Origin: Imbricaverruca yamaguchii
Taxonomy: Eukaryota > Arthropoda > Thecostraca > Neoverrucidae
Assembly: GCA_034440575.1 (NCBI GenBank)
Contig: JAOTOL010001624.1
Coordinates: forward strand, 1,915,001 to 1,979,000
DNA length: 64,000 nt
Direction: 5' to 3'
This document shows positions 1-10,594 of the stretch, one piece after another; position 1 is the stretch's first letter, and each line of letters opens with the position of its first letter. Made by a program: the position numbers and the translations under genes. The notes beneath the pieces were generated by a model. It did not search any database. It saw only the letters and a list, made by a program, of their open reading frames with translations, and was not told where the DNA came from.

Positions 1-1150
1 TTTGTCTATGTGTTTGGTTCAGCTTAGACACGAGCAAAAACGTCAGCTACCGAGCGCAATTAATTAATTGCTCGATCGGCAACACAATTTTCCGACCATG
101 GTTGCTACACAAATGTCATTTCGTGCTTCAATATCGCTGATACTGCGATACTGCTGATACTGCTGATAAATTGACCTCTAAGTACAAAGCAACGACTTTA
201 TCAAAGTTTAGATCACCCATAAAGTCATCACCAAGTAGACAGAAAAATGCAATGAACTGTTAAAGTTGAAGCTTAAGTTTGAAAGATAATCCGAAAATGG
301 GACGGAGTAGAACCGATGCAAAGCCAAATGTGTCTACCAATTCTATGAAAATTTCCACGAAATATCATTGTTTTTCCCCAACGAAGGTGGATTTTCGTGG
401 ATGCACATTGAAGTGTTGGTTGACGTTAAACTAATCAAACTTTTTAGTTTACTACAACTGCGAAGGGCTGAAAATGTTGGAGATTGTGGACAATATGCAA
501 TACAAATGAACAAAAACGTTAGACGCTTCACAATTCCCACTCAGGAGAACCTTTGACGGCCGACAGGTCCACACTCGGAAAAACGGTATGTGCAAGAGCG
601 TCTGAAATCTTGAGGATCTGACGGGGATGAGGAGTATATGGCGCTAAATAATGACGAATCTATTTCGCATGTCAGAATTTCGAAAATGAATAAAATGTCG
701 CACTAGATTTTTTCCTTCGGGTATGTCGTAGTGCACGCTTGGTCTCCACTGTCTGTAAGGGACTGTTAGCGATACACTGGTAGATCACGGTCTCTATATA
801 TTCACTGTACACGGCCTCACTATGCACGCTGTTACAAGACTGGGCCTTGCCTGTCAGCCTTGCCCTGACGCGACTGGGCCCTGCCGGGGCGAACAGTCGG
901 AAGTGGGTCGCGCGTCCGTGGACATAACCATAAACCACGGTCCGCGCTCCGCACATGCGACACACGCACAATACCCCCCCGCTAAGTTCATGGTCAGGTT
1001 CCAGACTATATACCAACGACTACTACACATTTCCACCTCCTCCGAATCGACGACGAGGGCAGGCTGTTGATGTCGACTCCTAGCACCCTGCCGCCACAGC
1101 TCGGGCTACAGTACAATGCTTCACAACATGCACATCGTACCGGCGAGTGC
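1..1150. other. no gene recognised
   Basis: Mostly unique, balanced-composition sequence with no frame that looks coding. A short ctgata-type run lies at about 136-168. The right end borders the decayed Gypsy element. Confidence 0.5.
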
Positions 1151-1157
1151 GTGAATG

Positions 1158-2441
1158 CTACTCGTAAGAGGGAAGCCTGGGGTCGGTTTGGAGGCGAGCG
1201 GAGCGGTGAGAGCGTCTACCGCTGCGACGGGGAACCGGGCTGGTCGGTGGCTGTGGGGGCGGTGACCGTCGGCTGATCAACTCGTCCGCAAAACGAACAA
1301 AGTGCGGTGGGCGGGTCGGCGCAGCCTGACTGGCGTCGCCAGCGCAGTGCACAACTGCGGGCCACCCGGAGAGTTGATCAACGTACACCAGGTAGGTCTT
1401 GCCTGCGTGACTGAAGAAATCTGTGGACACAGACTCGAAGACTCGGCTCGGCGGGGGGTCAAACATCAGTGGCTCTCGCTGCTGGCGAGGCAGCCGTTCA
1501 CGGCATACCTGGCAGGGGCTAACGGTGTCGGTAACATCGCGGTCGATGCCGGCCCAGTATACAGACTGGCGTGCGCGGCGCTGTGTGCGTTCGATTCCTT
1601 GGTGCGAGTCGTGCAGGCGCTGCAGAGTCTCTGCTCTGAGGCTTCTGGGGATCACCAAACGAGGACCACGAACCAGGATGCCGTCGTCAACGGCCAGGCG
1701 ATCTCGCACGCCCCAGTATGGCCTCAGGGCAGCGGGCAGGTCACGTCTCTGATCAGGGAAGCCGTTTGTCACGGCCTCGCACAGCGCCACGTACTCGGCG
1801 TCGGCGCGGGCGGCGTCGCGGACGCGGGTCAGCGTGGCATCCTCGATGGGAGACACCCGGGCTCCGTCTGGATCCAGCTGGGCCACTGAGCCCACGACGA
1901 GACTATGGAGCTGATGAGTCACGTCATCTTCGGCTTCCTTATCGTCTGGTGTGGGGTCATCCACGGGGGCTCTGGAGAGAGCATCTGGGATGCAGTGATG
2001 CTTGCCAGACTGCCATATTGTCGTGAAGCTATACGCCAGGAGCTTCATGCGGAGGCGCCACAGTCGGGGATTGTCGATCTCCGGCAGAGATTTCTGATTG
2101 AGGATGGGCACCAGCGGGTGGTGGTCGATGAGAACGTCGAATGACGGGAGGCCTGCCAAAAACAGGTGGCACTTTCGCACGGCCCAGGTCACAGCGAGGA
2201 GCTCCAGCTCGATGACGGCGTATCGTGATTCCGTGGCCGACAGGAGTCGTGCGCCACATTGCACCAGCCGCCACTGTTCGTCGTGACGTTGGAGAAGGGC
2301 GTATCCAAGGCCGTGCAACCGAGGGGCGTCGGTATGCAGGGCGGCGGCTCGTCGCGGGTCAAAGTACGCGAGCACTGGGGGTGGCACGAGCTTCCTTTTC
2401 ACTGCCTCGAAGGCTTGAGTGTGAACCTCGGCCATGCCCAT
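1158..2441 (-). pseudogene. pol: Gypsy RNase H and integrase segment with internal deletion
   Basis: One open frame of 427 codons continues the decayed pol. Residues 1-150 form the RNase H-like domain, with LHTDA (Asp about 38), the ESRYAVIELELLAV block (acidic residue about 78-80) and a DHHPL motif (Asp about 106), so its catalytic acids survive. HCIPDALSRAP follows, a usual marker after RNase H. Residues about 270-330 contain the His/His-Cys/Cys integrase zinc-binding region (LHDSHQGIERT ... CQVC). The integrase core starts with the first aspartate in STDFF and continues to LSGWP. About ten residues later (nt 1310-1345) it jumps to a proline/arginine/serine-rich tail, so the second Asp and the Glu of the DDE triad are absent. 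The deletion keeps the frame open to the stop at 1158. The methionine at 2441 is only the first ATG in this frame, since homology enters from upstream in another frame. Confidence 0.88.
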
Positions 2442-2442
2442 A

Positions 2443-3372
2443 TGTTCTGGGGCCGCAACAGGTCACGCAGCGGCTCGGCCGCCAGCGCAGTGCCAGACGA
2501 GAAGGCACCCAGTTGGTTCACGAGTCCCATGAAACTGCGCAGATCTGTGAGATTGGCAGGTGTGGGGAACTCAGCGATGGCCTTTGCCCTCCGCTGGTCG
2601 ACTGTGTAGCCGTCGACAGTCACATCGTAGCCACAGTAGCTAACCGACGGCTCGACAAACACCAGCTTACCGGGGTGCAGCGTGATGCCGGCCGTGTCAC
2701 ACCGCTCCAAGATTTGGATCACGTGATGCAGGTGCGGTGCATACTGGCAGTCGTGTGCGAGCACGTCGTGAACGATTTTACACGTACGACTGATGCCGGA
2801 GAGGGCTTTTTCGCCGGTTATATTCGTCTCCGCTCGCGGAGAGACATTGAGGCAGTCGTAGCATTCGGAACCGGCCCCACGACGTAATGAAGCAGGTGAG
2901 GTCCTGGTCACGACGGTCTAGTGGCACCTGGAAGCAACCCGATCGGGCGTCCAGCTTCGTGAAGCAACGCGCCCCGACACCGATGGTGGAGACCGCCTCC
3001 TGCGGTGTGCATACGGGGTGGGCGCCACGCCGAACGTACTTGTTCAAGCGAGTGAGGTCGACAGTCAGACGCACTGCTGAACCATGGCTGCCCACAGGAT
3101 CTGCGTGTTTCGTCCCCTAGGACGATGGGGCGGCACCAACCGGTGGGATAATCCACGGGAGCGATAACACCCTGCTCCAGGAGCTCATCCAACTGCTGAC
3201 GGATATCATCCTGCAACGCGAAAGGGATGGGCCGAGCTGCTGTGACAGCATGTGGACGGGCGTCGTCCATCAGCTCGATGCATGCCGGGCCACCAGCCAT
3301 TTCACGAAGAGGTGGGGCCATGCTGAAGACGCGTGGGAATGCTTCTTTGAGCTCCGCCAGGTGAGCTGCTCG
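2443..3372 (-). pseudogene. pol: Gypsy reverse transcriptase, frameshifted
   Basis: Reverse transcriptase copies the element RNA into DNA. Three minus-strand frames together cover the domain. The first (down to about 3115) has the segment that precedes the fingers, including VTAARPIPFAL and a VIAP motif. The second (about 3095-2860) has VDLTRLNKYVRR and the KLDA region with the first catalytic aspartate. The third (about 2850-2443) has HPGK, CGY, FPTP and LRSFMGLVNQLG, typical of the palm-to-connection part of Gypsy pol. The usual F/Y/V-x-D-D active-site box reads VHD near 2790, so the first of the paired aspartates is replaced by histidine. Frame changes and the lost aspartate mark it as dead. 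Similarity can be followed upstream to about 3390, inside the left arm of the inverted repeat, where WQQRAAHLAELK is readable in the frame leading into the domain. Confidence 0.88.
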
Positions 3373-3430
3373 TTGCTGCCAGGAAGGCTCCCAAAAAGCT
3401 TTGCTTTTGGGGGAGTCTTCCTGGCAGCAA
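3373..3430. repeat. snap-back inverted repeat at the Gypsy 5' break
   Basis: Left arm 3373-3399 and right arm 3403-3430 are near-perfect reverse complements separated by three T residues, with only a few mismatches or one indel. The left arm is still Gypsy pol sequence in register with the adjoining frame. The right arm is therefore an inverted copy of pol, not a normal continuation upstream. Confidence 0.85.
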
Positions 3431-4624
3431 GCTTTGATTTGCCAGTTGTCGGTACTATAGTTGCACTGGCTTTCTCAATGATTATTCGACATGTGAAACA
3501 CAGCGACTGTTTATTAGCATATTTTAGTTTCGAGCAGGTACAACACACAAGCGTGCATAAGCGTACTGGTACCACCAGGTTACCAATGTCACAAAAGTAC
3601 CTCCGTCGTATAGGCTCCTCCCGAGCAGGTTGCTCCGAGCCATAAGCGAGTAATGCAATGCAGATGTCGCTAGCATACACTATAGATGGCGCTATTGGCG
3701 TCTGAAATCCTGGCCTAAGCAGAGATGAACTTTGAGGGATGGAAAGGCTTGAGCTTTTGTAACTTTGATAAAATATAACGTGCAATAAGCCGAGTTCTCG
3801 AAATACTTGATTCGCATAACTCCTTCCCTCTAGGGGAGGGGTGAATGCCACGCTGATGCGATTGTGTGGCGACCAACAGGAATGACCTGTAACGAACCGT
3901 CGTTTGCCAGCTAACCATGCATCCTTCACGGCTAGTGTGGTTACGCAGTACGGCAAGGTTATGTCAGCTCACCGACCTTTGACCCCATTCCTAGGAGCAC
4001 ATTTGGAACTCTTCTGCAGGAATCGCATTTTTTGCCGTAATGCAGTACACAGATGCTTTATATCTCATGCTTCTAGAAGTCCGCATGGCAGATGTCCCAA
4101 GTTCACCTTCACCGATAGCATTCTCAATATCACGTTAAATCACTAACCTCGGTTGACCTCGAAACTTTTTATAACATTCCAGAGAATTTCACGGCTTGTG
4201 TTTGAATTTCGCATCTTCTTTGGAGCTTAAAGAATTCCAAGGTAACACCTTGAAATATTTTACCAGCCATTATCCATCGATTTCGCTTCGGACTGCGCAG
4301 GTGTTACCCGAACTAGCCTATGGTATTTGCAGCCTACACGACAGAATGCGACGTCCAGAAGTTGTTCACAATCCCGCCCACAACTTTGTTCTGATGCTGG
4401 TAATTTTGTTTTCCTCGGAAATTTGATACGAATGACCTGGCAGTTCTACAGGAGCAGGACCAGGCCAGGCGGAGTTCGTTTCATCGACCCTGAACCTACC
4501 AATCGACACTCGAATTTCAGGTTTAACGGCTTAATTGCACCAGAAAGTTTAGCGTACCGCCAGTGCACCGACACGGTACCGGCGACTGAGCCCTTCCTTG
4601 TTCTGTCGTAAGCCGAACTCCACG
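3431..4624. other. no gene recognised
   Basis: Unique-looking sequence of about 42-48% GC. Only short chance frames are present, and I see no recognisable domain, tandem array or mobile element. Confidence 0.5.
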
Positions 4625-4712
4625 GGACGTAATGAGCGCCAGGTGGGAATCGAACGCACTCAATCAAATAGCCTTCTCCAGCGCCCTACCTAGCCGCTAC
4701 TCGTGACCCTCG
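4625..4712 (-). mobile_element. tRNA-like SINE head (old copy)
   Basis: On the minus strand an exact B-box match (GTTCGATTC, 4655-4647) follows a tRNA-like segment with GGTAGGGCGCTGG, typical of an A-box/D-arm region, about 45 nt upstream. The A box itself has about two mismatches and no cloverleaf can be completed. It is more likely a degenerate SINE or tRNA fossil than a tRNA gene. The extent beyond the B box is uncertain. Confidence 0.45.
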
Positions 4713-5561
4713 TGCCTTCATGTCAAGCGGATTCGGTGAACGACCTGATTTAAGCTGATGCTACTTGTGTTTTCTGTTTTTTTTTACATCATGAGCGCAA
4801 CCGCCGATCAATAGCTTAACTTGTGCACAATGCGATATTTTCCTTTACACCAAACGCGGCGGTAACCATCACGCGCCTATTACGCCTGGGGCGAAATGGT
4901 GGATGGGTGGCAGCCACCACGTCAGTGGGTGGCTGTGGCTAAGTCCGGCTGTGGCTAAGTCCGGCAGCGACCCAAGGCCGTGCAGATGCAAACAAATCGA
5001 CGGGAACTCTTACCCTGCTTAGAGCCAGGGTGTGTTTGGGTAACTAGTTCGTTTAAATTTAAGAGATTTGGCATATTTGACGTGCAGGCGACAACACTAA
5101 CACAGGCGACTTTACGTAGCGGCTTCTGATGTTCCGCAGAAGAATTGCCGGGCGGGGGTAGGGGCGGTGCGGAGGGGGTGGGTGGGGGTGGGAGGTGGAG
5201 TGTATTTAGAGGCGTGCCAGAGCATACAGGTCATTTGCGCCGCATTCGAGGCGAGTGAATTTTGCATGCAAGCTCAAGGCAAGTGTACGGTTTTACATTA
5301 CAGGGAGTTTTACGCTTTAGTGAATGTGGTGTTAGGTGCTGAAAGTGGGTGGGGGTGTTTGTCGGATGATTAAGACGATTTCTATTAAGCTTAGTGGAAT
5401 GTATTCCTCTCGAAGATAAGTTGTGTTTTGCAGTGGGCGAGGGTTGGAAAAAAGTAGATTTTGCCAGGGTGCCGGCACCAGTGTACTCTTGTCGAAGAGC
5501 GCCGAGGGATCTTTACCATGAGGACAAGGAGGTAATTGTCACACACATATGCACATGCACC
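4713..5561. other. no gene; G-rich tract
   Basis: No coding signal. At about 5150-5206 the plus strand has many runs of 3-5 G (GGGGGTGGGTGGGGG type) that could form a G-quadruplex. A short direct duplication (ggctgtggctaagtccggc) lies at about 4931-4965. Confidence 0.5.
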
Positions 5562-5632
5562 CCACACACACACACACACACGTACGTGTGTGTGTATGTG
5601 CGTGCGTGTGTGTGTGTGTATGTGTGTGTGTG

Positions 5633-5667
<35 letters not shown>

Positions 5668-6284
5668 CCGTGTGTGTGTGTGTGCATACATTTGTAGACT
5701 GCTCGCATATTTGTAGTCACTGCGTCATGACTTTCTTTGCCTAACTTTGGGCGATGTGGCATCAGCTTGCACGAACCTCCTTGCTTGAGAAGTTCCGGAA
5801 TTGTTGCACGAGTCCGCGCAGATCGGCTCTGGACACTCGGCAGCAGCCCACGGAGATGAAGGCGGGCGATCACTTCGCCACTGTCACCGGCTGAGACAGA
5901 AACCTGCCGGATATTGCCACCGGTGTGCCTGCAAACCTGTGCAAATGCTTCAAAGGATATGCCATTTTTAGCTGGATGCAGGTTGGTCAGTGATGCGTTG
6001 CTAAGAAGCTCTCTAAACTTCACCGAGGCAAAAGCCCGAGAACCGGGAGGTAGCGAGGGGAGGGCAGGACGGCGGAGTCCCCAATATTGGACGAGTTTTA
6101 CGTCGACTCTGTGGGTCGTTGTATGGAGAGAATCGACTTGAAAATGGTTCGTGTCCTCCGCCATCAAACTTGGAGGCAGTTCCAGTACTGATGCAGGAGG
6201 GGGTTGGTATCCTTTCAACCAGTCGTAAAGAGAGACATCAGCTACGCCTCTGAGTGCAGATGTCTGTTCGGACGATCTGTACAA
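5391..6284 (-). CDS. uncharacterised open frame (doubtful)
   Basis: An open frame of 297 codons with an ATG at 6284. Residues 1-180 (to about 5745) come from complex, balanced-composition DNA and contain no domain I recognise. The rest reads through the CA/TG microsatellite as a His-Thr run and is not credible protein. I see no signal peptide, membrane segment or catalytic motif, and no splice signals I would trust. A 180-codon open stretch outside a GC block is mildly unusual but can occur by chance in 64 kb. Treat the N-terminal part as a candidate exon or an unrecognised mobile-element fragment. Confidence 0.15.
5562..5690. repeat. CA run followed by TG run (microsatellite)
   Basis: A (CA)n tract at 5562-5580 meets a long interrupted (TG)n tract at 5585-5690 around CGTACG, so the two can fold on each other. 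Confidence 0.95.
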
Positions 6285-6509
6285 TTTACGAGAACGTGAC
6301 TGTAGATCTGATGAATGTTGTAAACACTGTGTTGCGTTGCAGTATAACTTAGTGGGGCTGATGCAACGTCCACAACGAAGGACACAGCCCGCTCTAGTAA
6401 ATCGTATGTGAGGTTAGTTCGTGACGGGAAGCTTGCAATTTGTAATACGATTGCATCCGATTTAAACATTGGTTGGCTTCACCAGGATGAAATCATCGCT
6501 CCATCACTG
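5691..6509. other. no confirmed gene
   Basis: Complex sequence containing only the upstream half of the doubtful minus-strand frame described at 5391-6284. No repeats or RNA gene recognised. Confidence 0.4.
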
Positions 6510-6634
6510 CCGGCAGACGGTTCAGCGCTGCAGGCGGATGGTCTAATGCTGTCGACGGAAGGTCCAGCGCCGCTGACGGAAGGTCCAGCGCTGCAGGCGG
6601 AAGGTCCAGCGTTGCTGACGGAAGGTCCAGCGTG
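6510..6634. repeat. 21-bp degenerate tandem repeat
   Basis: About six imperfect copies of a 21-bp unit built on GGAAGGTCCAGCGCTGCTGAC, with copies differing by a few bases. It lies 40 bp before the 42-bp array, which shares the GGTCCAGC core. Confidence 0.85.
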
Positions 6635-6673
6635 AGCTGAGCGTCGGATGGGTCGCGCTTCGGCGGATGGTTA

Positions 6674-7010
6674 GGCGCACCGTTGGCGGTGCACGGTCCA
6701 GCTCTGCTGTTGGGAGGCGCACCGTTGGCGGTGCACGGTCCAGCTCTGCTGTTGTGAAGCGCACCGCTGGCGGTGCACGGTCCAGCTCTGCTGTTGGGAG
6801 GCGCACCGCTGGCGGTGCACGGTCCAGCTCTGCTGTTGGGAGGCGCACCGCTGGCGGTGCACGGTCCAGCTCTGCTGTTGGGAGGCGCACCGCTGGCGGT
6901 GCACGGTCCAGCTCTGCTGTTGGGAGGCGCACCGCTGGCGGTGCACGGTCCAGCTCTGCTGTTGGGAGGCGCACCGCTGGCGGTGCGCGGTCCAGCGTCG
7001 GCGACGGACG
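6674..7010. repeat. 42-bp minisatellite, eight copies
   Basis: Eight head-to-tail copies of a 42-bp unit, nearly identical (the first two carry GTTGGC where the rest have GCTGGC). The unit is 14 codons long and lacks stops in several frames, which creates long spurious frames on both strands. Each unit contains GCACCGCTGGCGGTGC, an inverted repeat with 7-bp arms. Confidence 0.97.
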
Positions 7011-9580
7011 CCCGGCCGGCAATACATTCTCAGTTGATTCTTCATACGTACATCATTAGTGAAAAGCAATACCGCATTACTCGTAGGTGTACCTTCGCAC
7101 ATGCAATATCTCACCATGCTCTACTTTTAACGGACTTTCCCCGAGCCGTTGTGCCATGTTTAAAGCGACTTAGCGAACGTGCACAAGCTTGTCTATGTTT
7201 CTCACCTTTCCGTATGAGGGTCAAAATATCGAACAGAATGATGAGAATGTAGCCGCATGCGTAGTGCCAACACCTACCGGATTATAACAAACACTAAGCC
7301 AAGCATAAAAATAGGCATTGACACTTACAGCCAGATTTTATACAAACAAATCACGGACTAATCTTCGATCACGCCAGCCGCCAAGCACGAGATATGAATG
7401 CCTTCTGTGCATGCGCACTATGCGATTTGACTGACATCTAGGGATCCAAACTGGCAGCTTGGTCTTGTTATAGCAGTATGGATAATCTTTTTAGAAAATG
7501 CGATAATCCGAATAATCTGAAGCTTAACAGGAATTTCTACCCGGAACATAAAATGTTGCGATGCGAAAATAGGTTGTAACTTCTAACTCCATCGCATAAC
7601 GTTCAACAACCTTTAAAGTATGCCCGGACACCATCACTGTTACCCTGATTAAAACCAAGTGCTTTGAATGTGCACACGGATAATCGGTCATACTTGCATT
7701 ATCCTTCACGGAAGATTTCGGAAATGTGTTCCAGCCTGATGGTTGCTTATCCAAAACAGTAGAATTACTACGAACAGCATGGCTATTTCGCACGGTAAAT
7801 ATGCATTACTCTTCTTTCTAGCATGTCCGTTGTCGAATAACTGCTCCATCATCATCACATTATTATATATCCCCTTAAGGTTAGTCAAATATGTTCTAGA
7901 GCTCCAATGCCTATGTCCTTCATACTCGTTCTCTATAGTGAAATTCGCTGCGGGTTTTCCGGTGCGCCCTTCGGTGGGATTAGTTTTTCCTCAAATATTC
8001 ACGAATGCTTTACCAGTACGTATATCAGGGACCAATCGTTTACGATGATTTACGCAGTTAATTCACTGTCGTTTACCTGACGAAGGCATAGTCTGCAATG
8101 CGCGTTGCGTATGCGCTTGCAGTCGCCGAAGCTTTCTTTACCGAGACCAGCTTAAAAATTGACCCCTGGAAGAGGGATGCTATTGCAATACGATCGCGTG
8201 AGCGACAGAGACCTTCCGGAGTAAATAGGCATCCATGAGTCTCCGACACGTCGATATCCTCTCCTCTTCTTCGGTGAAAGGTTTACACGTATTTCTAATA
8301 AAGAATCGTTGCTATGCCTACATGTATAGCCTACCCAATTTCTCACAAAATCCTGCCGATAATGCATAGCCCCAAATTGTTCAGAACCGAGTTTTCCACA
8401 CTTAATATACTGGATGCACGTTTTGGAGGATTTGTAGCAATGGTGAGCGTCATCGTACTGAATCGTTGGGTGCATGCACCATTATGCGCGCATGGTTAAT
8501 AGCGTGTTTAATTGCAACATGCATCTGCAATTTGAACCTAAATTAATTGTTGTACCGTCGACCAATTGTTACTTTATCTGGGTGTGGTCCCAACTTTGTT
8601 AAATTATTGATCCTCCAACCCCCACCTGTAAATGTAGGAGTGATTCGGGTGGGGGGTTAAGGGCGTATCGACTGCGTTGGTCATACAACTTGGAGTAGTG
8701 ATTCACTTATCGTAGTGCTACATTGCATCGCTCAACGCGAATAACAGCTGCTGGGCTGTTGCGCAACACCCCAGGGTGGGGAACGAGTTCGAGAGTATTT
8801 CTTTCGGGCAGGATCCATATGGAATATTCTGCCAGATGATACCAGAGATTGAACACATTGAAATGATGTACGCGCATGTACAAAACTCTGAGACTTTAAG
8901 AATGTCAACTTGATACAATATGCTTGTTAGGATGTTTTACCTGTATAGCCGAGGGAGTGAACGTCGAATGGATGCGTATTAGTTCACAACGTTTTTTTGC
9001 GTATTGCTTGAGGAGCCACCATGTGAAGACAACTAAACATGTCGATACTGATACTGATGCGGATGGCGGGGTAGGATAAAGTAAATGTAGAGGTAAGGAA
9101 AAGATAAATGAAGAAAGACGGAGATATAGCCATACTAGGCCTGGATGGATGGAGGATTGATACGGGAGATAAAATAATTAGCATGCCAACCTCCCTTGGA
9201 AGCTTGCATGGTTTGTCTTCCGTGGTTTTCGTCCGTGTTCCAGTACACTATCGTGCGATCGATTTCTTTCGTGCTTGGATGCATTGTTATTATCAAGCTA
9301 AATGGCGTTTTACAATCCTGGAAATCCCCTGACGTTGGCTCACGATGATATTAATGATGTCGCATTGCATGATGAAATCGCCATCTCCACATGAAGTGGC
9401 TTATTCTATACACAGTGTGAGCTAACAATTTGCACCCTGCTAAGTGTTCTTGTGAGCGGATCATTCAATGAGAGATCAATGGCAAATAAAACCGTGGTAT
9501 ATCGTGAGATACACTGAATTACATGTCCCATGCATACATAACCGATATACGTGGACACACACATACATATATACATATAC

Positions 9581-9581
<1 letters not shown>
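7011..9581. other. no gene; one small hairpin
   Basis: About 2.5 kb of AT-leaning unique sequence with no frame that looks coding. An inverted repeat at 8617-8658 (arms AACCCCCACC and GGTGGGGGGTT, loop about 21 nt) could form a G/C-rich hairpin. Confidence 0.5.

Positions 9582-9642
<61 letters not shown>
9582..9642. repeat. (TA)n microsatellite
   Basis: About 30 uninterrupted TA dinucleotides, preceded by degenerate (ACATAT) sequence from 9555. Confidence 0.97.
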
Positions 9643-9643
<1 letters not shown>

Positions 9644-10589
9644 TTAGGTATATATGTCCATGCATATGAGACGCAGGTCATTTTGCAAATTAATTTCCTT
9701 AAATACGACAGCGAAATTGTCACTTGCAATATTCTTTAGATCACTTCTCATGTTTCCTATAATTGATTTTTGTTCAGAAGTCAGCCTGCTAAAAACTGAT
9801 GCAAAACTTATTAATAGAGCATTGAAGATTACTATTTTCACGAAATATTTCATCACATCCCGGCTATTTTCAGTCACCTATGCTAAGTGCCAACAAAACA
9901 CGAGCATAGTGCACAAGAGGAGCTCCTAATGTCGATAACGTAGATGCTTTACATGTGAGGAGGGAAAACTCGTAATGCGCGTGAACTGCACAATCAGGTG
10001 GACTAGAGACACGTTAAAATTTGAACATGGTTGACTCGTTCTCGCACGTGAAGATGCGCATTTTCATCAGAGGCACGGTCACGGTTTCGTGGCGCGAACC
10101 GACGACTTTAGTGCGTCACAGTCGCTGCGCATTCTCCGCCCCTTTCCCTTGAAGCTGGCCAAAGCCGACACCAGGATATGACGATCCTCCGTATTGCAGG
10201 CGGATAAAATGCAAATTTCAGCGATAGTATCACAGTGCAATTAACATCTTAAGCTAGCCTTTAAATCGAATACAAATAGGTCTGAACAATGTGTTCGTTC
10301 TCTTCATCCGCCGCTGCACTTCATACCACTTGCCCGTGGATCGACTGGCGGGTTGCCGAGCTTTGGAACGCCGACAATGCCGGCACAAAACTACCGCGTA
10401 TTCAATGATATTATCCTGCCATCTAGTGATAAATATTTTACTCATCTTCAACGTTCAATCCCATGACATTCCATATTCGTTGCGATAATACCTAGACGAC
10501 AGGGGTGTAGGGTCCTATTCAGATGGGAGAGCTCCAGCCCCTCCAACTTGCAGCTCACCCCCCCCCCCAAACTTGACAGGCAGCCCTCC
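9643..10589. other. no gene; poly-C tract before the LINE
   Basis: Unique AT-rich sequence with no recognisable coding. At 10536-10603 a short duplicated phrase (cagccc(c)tccaactt) flanks a run of about 13 C residues just upstream of the LINE remnant. CAGGGGTGTAGG at 10500-10511 resembles a transposon end but has no partner. Confidence 0.45.
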
Positions 10590-10594
10590 AACTT

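Larger units (their letters stand above)
1158..3430 (-). mobile_element. decayed Ty3/Gypsy retrotransposon, pol fragment only
   Basis: This minus-strand remnant of an LTR retrotransposon carries, in the usual Gypsy order, reverse transcriptase, RNase H, the integrase zinc-binding region, the start of the integrase core, and a proline/arginine-rich C-terminal tail. Gag, protease and long terminal repeats are not visible on either side. The reading frame changes at least three times (near 3110, 2860 and 2440) and most of the integrase catalytic core is missing, so it cannot make a working polyprotein. The 5' break coincides with an inverted duplication at 3373-3430. The family assignment comes from recognising the overall pol motif series, not from a database search. 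Confidence 0.9.

Noticed and set aside
10500..10511. CAGGGGTGTAGG as a hAT end
   Set aside because: No matching right end or 8-bp duplication was found within about 2 kb.
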